Shown here: positions 48,586-56,981 of the stretch, in pieces
Layout: every line of letters begins with the position of its first letter
How positions within the stretch are numbered: the first letter of the stretch is position 1
Assembly (NCBI RefSeq): GCF_003259835.1
Contig: NZ_QLMI01000001.1
Coordinates: forward strand, 434,001-498,000
DNA from: Flavobacterium aquaticum
GTDB taxonomy: Bacteria > Bacteroidota > Bacteroidia > Flavobacteriales > Flavobacteriaceae
DNA length: 64,000 nucleotides
Direction: 5' to 3'
Notes under the pieces: model-generated
The model's database searches: none
The model's input: only the letters and a program-made list of their open reading frames with translations
Told to the model about the DNA's origin: nothing
Position numbers and translations under genes: made by a program

Positions 48586-48846
48586 ATGAGTGATCAAAAA
48601 CACGCTACGGCATATTGGAAGGAAAATTTAAAATACCTTCTAATTTTATTAAGCATTTGGTTTCTATGTTCGTATGGAGCAGGAATTCTATTTGTAGACC
48701 AATTAAACGCAATAAAACTTGGTGGATTTCCATTAGGATTTTGGTTTGCACAACAAGGATCAATGTATGTTTTCGTAATCTTAATTTTTGTCTATGTTCG
48801 TTTGATGAACAAATTAGATAAAAAATATGGTTTTGATAACGATTAA
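48586..48846 (+). CDS. DUF4212 small subunit of sodium:solute symporter
   Basis: An 86-residue inner-membrane protein with two helices (about 16-35 and 50-72) and the family-type AYWKENLKYLLILL and GGFPLGFWFAQQGSMYVFVIL. DUF4212 proteins are encoded next to acetate-type symporters and are described as their putative small subunit. The symporter gene begins 23 bp downstream, so the two form one transport unit. Confidence 0.9.
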   Translation: MSDQKHATAYWKENLKYLLILLSIWFLCSYGAGILFVDQLNAIKLGGFPLGFWFAQQGSMYVFVILIFVYVRLMNKLDKKYGFDND

Positions 48847-48869
48847 TTTAACTTAAAAATATTAAAATC

Positions 48870-50618
48870 ATGGATGTAAAAATTTGGACCTATATTATCG
48901 TAGGAATTACGTTTGCTATATATATTGGAATTGCAATTTGGACCAGAGCGGGTTCTACTAAAGAGTTTTATGTAGCGGGTGGAGGCGTTTCTCCATTAGC
49001 GAACGGTATGGCAACAGCTGCCGATTGGATGTCTGCCGCATCATTTATTTCAATGGCCGGAATCATTTCCTTTGCAGGTTATGATGGAGCTGTTTACTTA
49101 ATGGGTTGGACTGGAGGTTATGTACTTCTCGCATTACTATTAGCACCTTATTTAAGAAAATTTGGGAAATTCACCGTGCCTGATTTCATTGGAGATCGTT
49201 ATTACTCAAAAACTGCACGTTCAGTAGCTGTTTTCTGTGCTTTGATTGTATCTTTTACTTACGTTGCAGGTCAAATGCGTGGAGTAGGAGTTGTATTTTC
49301 AAGATTCTTAGAAGTTGAAATTAACACAGGAGTTATCATCGGAATGGTAATCGTTCTTTTCTACGCTGTTTTAGGAGGAATGAAAGGTATTACTTATACG
49401 CAAGTAGCACAATACTGTGTGTTGATTTTCGCTTTCATGGTTCCTGCGATTTTCATTTCAATTCAAATGACAGGAAATCCAATTCCACAATTAGGAATGG
49501 GTAGTACCGTTGCGGGTGAAGATGTTTATTTATTAGATAAATTAAACGGTTTATCAACAGAATTAGGTTTTGCTGAATACACTGATGGTTCAAAATCTAT
49601 GTTAGATGTATTTGCTATTACATTAGCTCTGATGGTTGGAACTGCAGGATTACCACACGTAATTGTTCGTTTTTTCACGGTTAAAAATGTGAAAGATGCT
49701 CGTAAATCTGCAGGTTTAGCTTTAGTTTTTATCGTTATTTTATATACGACTGCACCAGCTGTTTCTGTTTTTGCAAGAACTAACTTAATCGAAACGGTAA
49801 GTAATAAAGAGTATGCCGAAATGCCTCAATGGTTTAAAAACTGGGAGAAAACAGGTCTTTTAATGTTCAATGATAAAAATGCAGATGGAAAAATTCAATA
49901 TGTAAAAGGTGATGCTTTTATGTTGAAAGACGGAAAACCTCAAAAAGACCAACCAAATGCTGAAAATGCAAACGAATTATATATCGATAACGATATCATG
50001 GTTTTGGCAAATCCAGAAATTGCTAAATTACCAAACTGGGTTATTGCATTAGTTGCTGCTGGAGCTTTAGCAGCTGCGTTATCAACTGCTGCAGGTTTAT
50101 TATTAGTAATTTCTGCTGCCGTTTCTCACGATTTAATTAAGAAAATGGTGAATCCAAATATCTCGGAAAAAGGAGAATTATGGAGTGCTCGTATCTCAGC
50201 TGCTGTTGCTGTTGTAGTTGCAGGTTATTTCGGAATTAATCCACCAGGATTCGTTGCCGCCGTGGTAGCATTAGCTTTCGGATTAGCTGCTGCGTCTTTC
50301 TTCCCAGCGATTATCTTAGGAATTTTCCATAAACGAATGAATAAAGAAGGTGCTGTAGCCGGAATGGTTGTGGGTATGGGATTGATGTTATATTACATGG
50401 CAAAATACAAATTAGGATGGATTGGCGAAATGCCAGACAAATCAGAATGGTGGTTTGGAATTTCTCCTGAAGGATTTGGTACAGTTGCAATGGTAGCAAA
50501 CTTTATTGTTGCTTTAGTTGTAAGTAAATTTACTCCAGCACCACCTCAAGAAGTACAAGATATTGTTGAAAATATCCGTATTCCTTCTGGAGCGGGTGAA
50601 GCAGGAGCTGCACACTAA
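48870..50618 (+). CDS. Sodium:solute symporter, acetate-type (VC_2705-like)
   Basis: A 582-residue SSS-family permease with about 13 helices; likely imports acetate/propionate with Na+. Seen: YVAGGGVSPLANGMATAADWMSAASF (quoted in part: AADWMSAASFI) near 50, and LPHVIVRFFTVKNVKDARKS at about 266. The large loop near 330-390 holds a calcium-binding-like DKNADGKIQY segment, a trait of this subfamily. The pairing with DUF4212 and with two acyl-CoA synthetases downstream supports monocarboxylate uptake. A long stem-loop terminator follows, so the sensor genes may have their own promoter. Confidence 0.9.
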   Translation: MDVKIWTYIIVGITFAIYIGIAIWTRAGSTKEFYVAGGGVSPLANGMATAADWMSAASFISMAGIISFAGYDGAVYLMGWTGGYVLLALLLAPYLRKFGKFTVPDFIGDRYYSKTARSVAVFCALIVSFTYVAGQMRGVGVVFSRFLEVEINTGVIIGMVIVLFYAVLGGMKGITYTQVAQYCVLIFAFMVPAIFISIQMTGNPIPQLGMGSTVAGEDVYLLDKLNGLSTELGFAEYTDGSKSMLDVFAITLALMVGTAGLPHVIVRFFTVKNVKDARKSAGLALVFIVILYTTAPAVSVFARTNLIETVSNKEYAEMPQWFKNWEKTGLLMFNDKNADGKIQYVKGDAFMLKDGKPQKDQPNAENANELYIDNDIMVLANPEIAKLPNWVIALVAAGALAAALSTAAGLLLVISAAVSHDLIKKMVNPNISEKGELWSARISAAVAVVVAGYFGINPPGFVAAVVALAFGLAAASFFPAIILGIFHKRMNKEGAVAGMVVGMGLMLYYMAKYKLGWIGEMPDKSEWWFGISPEGFGTVAMVANFIVALVVSKFTPAPPQEVQDIVENIRIPSGAGEAGAAH

Positions 50619-50640
50619 TTTTTTGGTTCACTTAATATTT

Positions 50641-50683
50641 TACAACTCTGCTCTTGTTTTTCGAGAGCAGAGTTTGTATTTTT
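50641..50683 (+). terminator. Strong stem-loop terminator after the symporter
   Basis: ACAACTCTGCTCT pairs with AGAGCAGAGTTTGT around a T-rich loop, followed by TATTTTTAAA. Confidence 0.8.
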
Positions 50684-50704
50684 AAAAAATGTAAGCTATT
50701 CAAT

Positions 50705-50899
50705 ATGAAAAAAAGACATCAGCAAAAATTAGTTGTTTTATCGTTGTTACTGTTATTGGTATTGAATTTACCAATCGTTTTGCTATTTGATAGCGCTGAA
50801 AATGTATTGGGATTTCCAGTAATTTATATTTACATCTTTTCCATTTGGTTGTTTTCAGTGTTAATGTCTTGGATTGTAGTACAACGTTATTATGAATAG
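50705..50899 (+). CDS. Small two-helix membrane protein next to the sensor kinase
   Basis: A 64-residue protein starting MKKRHQQKLVVLSLLL (ATG at 50705 preferred; the longer frame from 50654 runs through the terminator). Two hydrophobic helices (about 9-25 and 34-54), ending VVQRYYE. It resembles small proteins next to CrbS-like sensor kinases in flavobacteria. Its end overlaps the kinase start by 8 bp, a sign of translational coupling and of a shared role, maybe as a kinase accessory subunit (inference). Confidence 0.7.
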   Translation: MKKRHQQKLVVLSLLLLLVLNLPIVLLFDSAENVLGFPVIYIYIFSIWLFSVLMSWIVVQRYYE

Positions 50900-53585
50900 T
50901 GCGATTCTTTTACTTATTCTGTTAGGCTATTTAGGTATTCTTTTTTTTATTGCACATTGGGCTGAGAAAAAAGAAAACATCAAATGGACCAATAATTCGT
51001 ACATCTATTCTTTATCATTAGCTGTTTATTGTACCGCTTGGACGTATTATGGAAGTATCGGAGTTGCTGCAAATTCAGGTTTAGGCTATTTACCTATTTA
51101 TATTGGACCAATTATTATTATTCCAGCTTGGATTATTATTTTGAAGAAAATCATTCGTATTTCTCGTGTAAATAAAATTTCAAGTATTGCCGATTTTATA
51201 TCACTTCGTTATGGTAATAGCCGTTTTTTAGGAGCAATTGTAACTGTAGTTTGCATTGCTGGAATTTTGCCTTACATCGCTTTACAATTAAAAGCAATTT
51301 CGGAAACCTTTCTTATTGTAACAAAAACACAATCAAGTTCTTACATTTTTGATGATACAACGACTTATGTTGCTATTGCTTTAGCCTTATTTGCTTCTTA
51401 TTACGGAACTCGATACGTAGATGCTTCGGAAAAACGTAAAGGAATAGTTACTGCAGTTGCTCTAGAAAGTGTGTTGAAGTTAGTTTTCTTTATAATCGTA
51501 GGAGTTTACGTAACCTTCTTCGTTTTTGATGGTTATGATGATATTTATGCAAAAGCCTCACTTTTAGAAAATTTCAAAGAAAAGAACACCATCGGTGGAT
51601 TAGAACAAGGATTGAACTGGTTCTTTTTGAGTATGGTTTCGCTTTTTGCTATTTTCTTATTACCAAGACAATTCCAAATGTCGGTGGTAGAAAATAACAG
51701 AGAACGTCATATCAAAACTGCGATTTGGTTGTTTCCTTTGTACTTATTGATGTTCAACCTTTTTGTTTATCCAATTGCTTGGGGCGGAAACGTATTATTT
51801 GATGGACAAAATGTTAATGCCGATACATATTCGCTTTTAATTCCTCAATATTTTAATAATAAAACTTTAACTGTTTTGGTTTTCCTTGGCGGATTTTCAG
51901 CAGCCATTTCTATGATTGTAGTTTCAAGCATCAGTTTGTCTACGATGTTGAGTAACAACTTATTAATTCCGTATACTTTCCTAGGAAAATTAAAGAATGA
52001 AGAGCAAATCATCAACAACAAAAAGATTGTCAACATTCGTAAAATTGGAATCTTTTCATTAATTATCGCTGCTTATTTCATTTACCGATTCTTCGCTTTA
52101 GATTACAGTTTGGTTTCTATCGGATTGATTTCTTTTGTGATTATTGCTCAATTAGCACCAGCATTTTTCGGAGCCATATTCTGGAGAAGAGGTTCAAGAT
52201 TAGGAGCTATTTACGGCATTTTAATCGGATTTTTAATTTGTATTTATACCTTGTTATTACCTTATGCTATTGGGTTAACCAATAATGAAAGTTCTTTTAT
52301 TACCGAAGGTTTTATGAAAATTGGTTTATTTAAACCATTCCAACTTTTTGGATTGGATTATTTACAACCCGTTCCTCATGCTTTGTTTTGGAGTATGTTG
52401 TTCAATACGCTGACTTATTTCGCGGTTTCGGTGAGTTTTAAAGGAAATTATCGCGAACGCAATTATGCCGAAATGTATGTGGATATCGATAAATACAGCA
52501 CCAATCATGAAAACGCTTTTGTTTGGAAAGGAACTGCTTATACACGTGATATCGAAAAAGTATTGATACGATTTTTAGGAGAAGAACGTACCAAACGCGC
52601 CATGAATATTTTCAATGTGAAGTACAACGTAGATAAAGATCAAGAATTGGCTGATGCGAGATTAGTAAAATTCGCAGAGAATTTATTAACAGGTCATATT
52701 GGAACGGCTTCCGCACGAATTCTGATTTCGAGTGTGGTGAAAGAAGAAAAAGTTACTTTACCTGAAGTTTTGAAAATTCTGGAAGAATCAAAAGAAAACA
52801 TCACCATCAATAAAAAATTGACTGAAACTTCAAACCAACTCCAAAAAATAACTTCCGAATTACAAAAAGCCAATGAAACTTTGGTACGAAAAGATGTTCA
52901 AAAAGACGAATTTTTAGACACAGTAACACACGAACTTCGAACGCCAATTACCGCTATTCGAGCTGCGAGTGAGATTTTACACGATGATGATGAAATCCCA
53001 GAAGAATTACGTAAACAGTTTTTACAGAACATCATATCGGAGTCCGACCGATTGAATCGTTTGATTGATAAAATTTTGGATTTAGAGAAATTCGAAACTG
53101 GAAAACAAACCATTCATCCAAGTCAAAACAACTTAATTGCTACAATTGAACATTCAATTGATCCGCTAAAACAATTGATAAAAAACAAAAATATTAGCGT
53201 TTATATTGAAAGTAAAGATACGGTTTTAGCCTATTATGACGAAGATAGAATTATTCAAGTAGTGACTAATTTATTATCAAACGCGATTAAATTCTGTCCC
53301 GAAACGGATGGTTTAATCACCATTCAAGTCAAAAAGAAAGATAATTTTATTGAAACTTCGGTGCAAGACAACGGAAAAGGTATCAATCCTAACGATTTTG
53401 ACGTTATATTTGACAAATTTTATCAAGCTTCCAACCAAAATTTCAAAAAACCGGTTGGTAGCGGATTAGGATTAGCTATTTGCAAACAAATTATTGAACA
53501 TCACAAAGGTAAAATTTGGGTAGAACCAAGTGTCAAAGGCGCTTGCATTGTATTCACTTTACCAATAAAAAATATTGAAAATTAA
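50892..53585 (+). CDS. Sensor histidine kinase with N-terminal sodium:solute symporter domain (CrbS/CbrA-like)
   Basis: An 897-residue hybrid: an SSS permease domain with about 13 helices (1-490), a linker with coiled coil (about 590-670), HisKA with the phospho-accepting His680 in TVTHELRTPITAIRAA, and HATPase_c with N box NLLSNAIKFCPE, G1 DNGKGI and G2 GSGLGLAICKQI (about 790-890). In Vibrio and Pseudomonas such kinases (CrbS) switch on acetyl-CoA synthetase. The same genetic setting here (two acyl-CoA synthetases, symporter) argues for an acetate switch. The receiver protein begins 6 bp downstream. Confidence 0.92.
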   Translation: MNSAILLLILLGYLGILFFIAHWAEKKENIKWTNNSYIYSLSLAVYCTAWTYYGSIGVAANSGLGYLPIYIGPIIIIPAWIIILKKIIRISRVNKISSIADFISLRYGNSRFLGAIVTVVCIAGILPYIALQLKAISETFLIVTKTQSSSYIFDDTTTYVAIALALFASYYGTRYVDASEKRKGIVTAVALESVLKLVFFIIVGVYVTFFVFDGYDDIYAKASLLENFKEKNTIGGLEQGLNWFFLSMVSLFAIFLLPRQFQMSVVENNRERHIKTAIWLFPLYLLMFNLFVYPIAWGGNVLFDGQNVNADTYSLLIPQYFNNKTLTVLVFLGGFSAAISMIVVSSISLSTMLSNNLLIPYTFLGKLKNEEQIINNKKIVNIRKIGIFSLIIAAYFIYRFFALDYSLVSIGLISFVIIAQLAPAFFGAIFWRRGSRLGAIYGILIGFLICIYTLLLPYAIGLTNNESSFITEGFMKIGLFKPFQLFGLDYLQPVPHALFWSMLFNTLTYFAVSVSFKGNYRERNYAEMYVDIDKYSTNHENAFVWKGTAYTRDIEKVLIRFLGEERTKRAMNIFNVKYNVDKDQELADARLVKFAENLLTGHIGTASARILISSVVKEEKVTLPEVLKILEESKENITINKKLTETSNQLQKITSELQKANETLVRKDVQKDEFLDTVTHELRTPITAIRAASEILHDDDEIPEELRKQFLQNIISESDRLNRLIDKILDLEKFETGKQTIHPSQNNLIATIEHSIDPLKQLIKNKNISVYIESKDTVLAYYDEDRIIQVVTNLLSNAIKFCPETDGLITIQVKKKDNFIETSVQDNGKGINPNDFDVIFDKFYQASNQNFKKPVGSGLGLAICKQIIEHHKGKIWVEPSVKGACIVFTLPIKNIEN

Positions 53586-53591
53586 GACAAA

Positions 53592-53954
53592 ATGAAGAAG
53601 ATTTTAATAGTAGACGACGAACCCAACATCGTAATGACACTTGAATACACCTTCAAGAAAAGCAATTACGAAGTTTTTATAGCGCGCGACGGACAAGAAG
53701 CTTTAGATATTTTAAAAACCAATTTCCCTGATGTTATCATTTTGGATATCATGATGCCAATGGTAGACGGTTTTGCCACTTTAGAACAAATCAGAAAAGA
53801 CGACAATTTACAACATACCAAAGTCATGTTCTTATCCGCAAAAAACAAAGAAAGCGATATTGAAAAAGGTTTAGCATTAGGAGCTGATGCTTACATGACG
53901 AAGCCCTTTTCGATTAAGAAAGTGATAGAAAAAGTGGAGGAATTGTTGAATTAA
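53592..53954 (+). CDS. Single-domain response regulator
   Basis: A 120-residue receiver: Asp8-Asp9 acidic pocket in ILIVDDEPNIV, phosphorylation site Asp52 in VIILDIMMPMVDG, Ser/Thr switch in VMFLSAKNKES and Lys in AYMTKPFS. There is no output domain, unlike CrbR, which carries a LuxR-type HTH. It must therefore act through another protein or pass its phosphate on. It lies 6 bp after the kinase and 7 bp before a cation-transporter gene. Confidence 0.93.
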   Translation: MKKILIVDDEPNIVMTLEYTFKKSNYEVFIARDGQEALDILKTNFPDVIILDIMMPMVDGFATLEQIRKDDNLQHTKVMFLSAKNKESDIEKGLALGADAYMTKPFSIKKVIEKVEELLN

Positions 53955-53961
53955 TTTTTTT

Positions 53962-54759
53962 ATGAATAAAACAATATTTAAGATTTCCAAAATGGATTGT
54001 CCTTCTGAAGAGCAAATGATTCGCATGAAACTTTCAGAAATGACAACAATTAAATCATTAGATTTTGATATTCCTAATAGAAAACTAATTGTTTTTCATA
54101 CTGATGAAAAAGATATAATATTTAAAAAGCTTGAAGAATTAAAATTTGACACTTCAATTGTTGAAAGTTTTTCAATTGAAAATTTTATAACACCAATTGA
54201 AAACGCAAATCAAGAAAGAAAATTATTATGGCAAGTTTTGGTAATAAATTTTTTCTTCTTTGTTGTTGAAATCTTAACAGGTTTTGTTGCTAATTCGATG
54301 GGACTCATTGCAGACAGTTTTGACATGCTGGCAGATAGTTTTGTTTACGCTCTTGCTCTTTTTGCTGTTGGAGGAACTTTACTGCGAAAAAAAATCATAG
54401 CCAAGTTTGCTGGATATTTTCAGTTATTAATTGCAGTATTGGGTTTTATTGAAGTTATTAGAAGATTTTTATATACTGAATCCAAAGTAAATTATCCAAC
54501 AATGATTTTAGTTTCATTTTTTGCATTACTTGGAAATGGACTTTGCTTATATCTTTTACAGAAAAGTAAAAGTAAAGAAGCACATATGCAAGCAAGCATG
54601 ATTTTTACTTCGAATGATGTGATTGTAAATTTAGGTGTCATTTTAGCAGGTATTCTAATATATATAACAAGTTCAAATTATCCAGATTTAATAATTGGTT
54701 CTATAGTTTTTGTAATTGTTGCATTTGGAGCATTTAAGATTCTAAAACTAGCTCGTTAA
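53962..54759 (+). CDS. CDF-type cation transporter with N-terminal metal-binding-like domain
   Basis: A 265-residue protein: an HMA-like N-terminal part (about 1-70, FKISKMDCPSEEQMIRMKL) and a transmembrane part with about six helices. The CDF metal site is seen as DSFDMLADSF (about 122-131) and, in the second half, SNDVIVNLG. The family exports Zn, Co or similar ions. The cytosolic C-terminal domain of usual CDF proteins is missing. It follows the response regulator by 7 bp, but its link to acetate control is unclear. Confidence 0.82.
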   Translation: MNKTIFKISKMDCPSEEQMIRMKLSEMTTIKSLDFDIPNRKLIVFHTDEKDIIFKKLEELKFDTSIVESFSIENFITPIENANQERKLLWQVLVINFFFFVVEILTGFVANSMGLIADSFDMLADSFVYALALFAVGGTLLRKKIIAKFAGYFQLLIAVLGFIEVIRRFLYTESKVNYPTMILVSFFALLGNGLCLYLLQKSKSKEAHMQASMIFTSNDVIVNLGVILAGILIYITSSNYPDLIIGSIVFVIVAFGAFKILKLAR

Positions 54760-54861
54760 ATTTTGTAAATATATATCTATTTAGCAACATTAATTCATTT
54801 AGCATTATTTTATTTTCTACATTTACTAAAGAAAATAAATCACATAAATTGAATAATATAA

Positions 54862-56757
54862 ATGAATTATTGCGATATTTATAATAAAAGTATTAGTTCT
54901 TCTGAAGAATTCTGGAAGGAACAAGCCAATCAATTAGAATGGTATAATTTACCTTCAAACATTTTATCAACCGATAAAAATGGTTATCCTTTATGGTTTG
55001 CTGATGGAAATTTAAACGCTTGCTACCTTGCAGTTGATAAACACATTCAAGATGGTTATGGCGAACAAGTAGCTATCATCTACGATTCACCCGTTACACA
55101 AACTGTTAAAAAGTATACATTTAACGAAGTTAAAACCGAAGTTGCCAAACTAGCCGGTGGGTTATTATCACTTGGTTTAGAAAAAGGCGATACGGCTGTT
55201 ATCTATATGCCAATGATTCCACAAGCTGCTTTCGCTATGTTAGCCTGTGCTCGAATAGGAGTAACGCATTCGGTAGTTTTTGGTGGTTTTGCCCCACATG
55301 AATTAGCTATTCGTATTGATGATTGCGAGCCAAAAGCTATTATTACGGCTTCATCGGGAATAGAAATAGATAGATTAATCGCCTACAAACCTTTAGTAGA
55401 TGAAGCTATTGAATTAGCGAATCACAAACCTGAAAAAGTAGTCGTTTTCAATAGAAAATTAGGAGCAAGAGTTCCATTTAAAAAATACGATGTTGATTAT
55501 GATGCATTGGTTTACGGTTCAGAAGAAACACAATGTGTTCCTGTAAATTCGACACATCCATTATATATTCTATACACTTCTGGAACTACTGGAAAACCAA
55601 AAGGAATCGTAAGAGATACAGGTGGTTATGCAACCGCACTTAAATTTTCAATGCAACACATTTACGATGCAAAAGAAGGTGATGTTTTTTGGGCAGCTTC
55701 AGATGTGGGTTGGGTTGTAGGACATAGTTATATCGTTTACGGACCATTAATTAACAGAAATACCACCGTTTTATTTGAAGGAAAACCGATTAGAACTCCT
55801 GATGCGAGTACGTTTTGGCGTGTTATTGCAGAACACAAAGTAAACATCATGTTTACCGCTCCAACAGCCATTCGTGCCATTAAAAAAGAAGATCCAAACG
55901 GCGATTTCATCAAGCAATATGATTTAAGTAGTTTAAGAATACAATTCTTAGCAGGAGAACGTTGCGATGTGGCGACTTTAGAATGGTATCGCGAACATAT
56001 ACCCGTTCCAGCTATCGACCATTGGTGGCAAACAGAATCAGGTTGGCCAATGATTGCAAACATGATGGGAGTGGAGTATTTACCTATAAAACCTGGGTCA
56101 GCCGGAAAAGCTGTGACAGGTTATGATATCCGAATTTTTGGTGAAAACGGACAAGAATTAGGTTCAAATGAAGAAGGTTATGTAGTTATCAAATTACCAT
56201 TACCTCCTGGAACATTATTGGATTTATGGAAAGATAACGAACGTTTTAAAGCAGGATATTTAAATAAATTTCCAGGCTACTATTTCTCTGGAGATGGTGG
56301 TTTTAAAGATGCTGAAGACAATATTTATATCACAGGTCGAGTAGATGATGTAATTAACGTAGCGGGTCACCGACTTTCAACTGCTGAAATGGAAGAAATT
56401 GTGGCGTCTCATCATTCAGTTGCAGAATGTGCAGTTATTGGTATCAATGATGAATTGAAAGGTCAAATCCCTTTAGCATTAGTTGTTGCAAAATCGGGTG
56501 AAGATATAGAACATTTCCAATTGCAATATGAAGTAGTGCATTTGGTTAGAGAACAAATCGGTGCCGTTGCCTCATTGCGCGATGTAGTTGTGGTAAATCG
56601 TCTACCAAAAACACGTTCAGGAAAAATTCTTAGAAAAATGATGCGTAGCATAGCTGATGGCGAACAATTTCAAATTCCATCTACTATTGATGATGAAGCG
56701 ATTATTGATGAAATCAGAGACGTTTTAGAACATGCCAAAATTGGTTTTTTTAAATAA
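54862..56757 (+). CDS. prpE: Propionyl-CoA synthetase-like ligase
   Basis: A 631-residue ANL-superfamily ligase of the acetyl/propionyl-CoA synthetase group. P-loop YTSGTTGKPKGIVRD (about 235-249), DVGWVVGHSYIVYGPL in the PrpE form, WWQTESGWPM, GDGGFKDAEDNIYITGRVDDVINVAGHR (seen as the GRVDDVIN motif) and the catalytic Lys in PKTRSGKILRKMM. PrpE-like differences from Acs (VVGHSY, SGW) favour propionate; acetate use is possible. It begins 102 bp after the transporter gene and ends directly against a repeat. Confidence 0.87.
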   Translation: MNYCDIYNKSISSSEEFWKEQANQLEWYNLPSNILSTDKNGYPLWFADGNLNACYLAVDKHIQDGYGEQVAIIYDSPVTQTVKKYTFNEVKTEVAKLAGGLLSLGLEKGDTAVIYMPMIPQAAFAMLACARIGVTHSVVFGGFAPHELAIRIDDCEPKAIITASSGIEIDRLIAYKPLVDEAIELANHKPEKVVVFNRKLGARVPFKKYDVDYDALVYGSEETQCVPVNSTHPLYILYTSGTTGKPKGIVRDTGGYATALKFSMQHIYDAKEGDVFWAASDVGWVVGHSYIVYGPLINRNTTVLFEGKPIRTPDASTFWRVIAEHKVNIMFTAPTAIRAIKKEDPNGDFIKQYDLSSLRIQFLAGERCDVATLEWYREHIPVPAIDHWWQTESGWPMIANMMGVEYLPIKPGSAGKAVTGYDIRIFGENGQELGSNEEGYVVIKLPLPPGTLLDLWKDNERFKAGYLNKFPGYYFSGDGGFKDAEDNIYITGRVDDVINVAGHRLSTAEMEEIVASHHSVAECAVIGINDELKGQIPLALVVAKSGEDIEHFQLQYEVVHLVREQIGAVASLRDVVVVNRLPKTRSGKILRKMMRSIADGEQFQIPSTIDDEAIIDEIRDVLEHAKIGFFK

Positions 56758-56812
56758 GAGCACGCGGATAATACAGATTTTTACATCAAAACGCTGATAT
56801 ACACAGATTTCT
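56758..56812 (+). repeat. Solitary AGCACGCGGAT repeat after prpE
   Basis: AGAGCACGCGGATAATACAG then CGCTGATATACACAGATTTC. Same family as 12859, 13318 and 45773. It starts at the base after the prpE stop codon. Further on (56860-56882) lies a CTATGTGCCTATGTG direct repeat. No gene in 56813-56981. Confidence 0.6.
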
Positions 56813-56981
56813 TATGTTAACTTAATAAAGTGCAACGGCTAAATATTTGTTTATCAAAAATCTATGTGCCTATGTGTTTAATTTTTAAAACATGTTATAT
56901 ATAGTAATTTAGCAAGAAATTATAAAATTCTTAAAACAGATTGGTTATCTTTACATTATCAATTAAAAATAAAGCTAAAAA

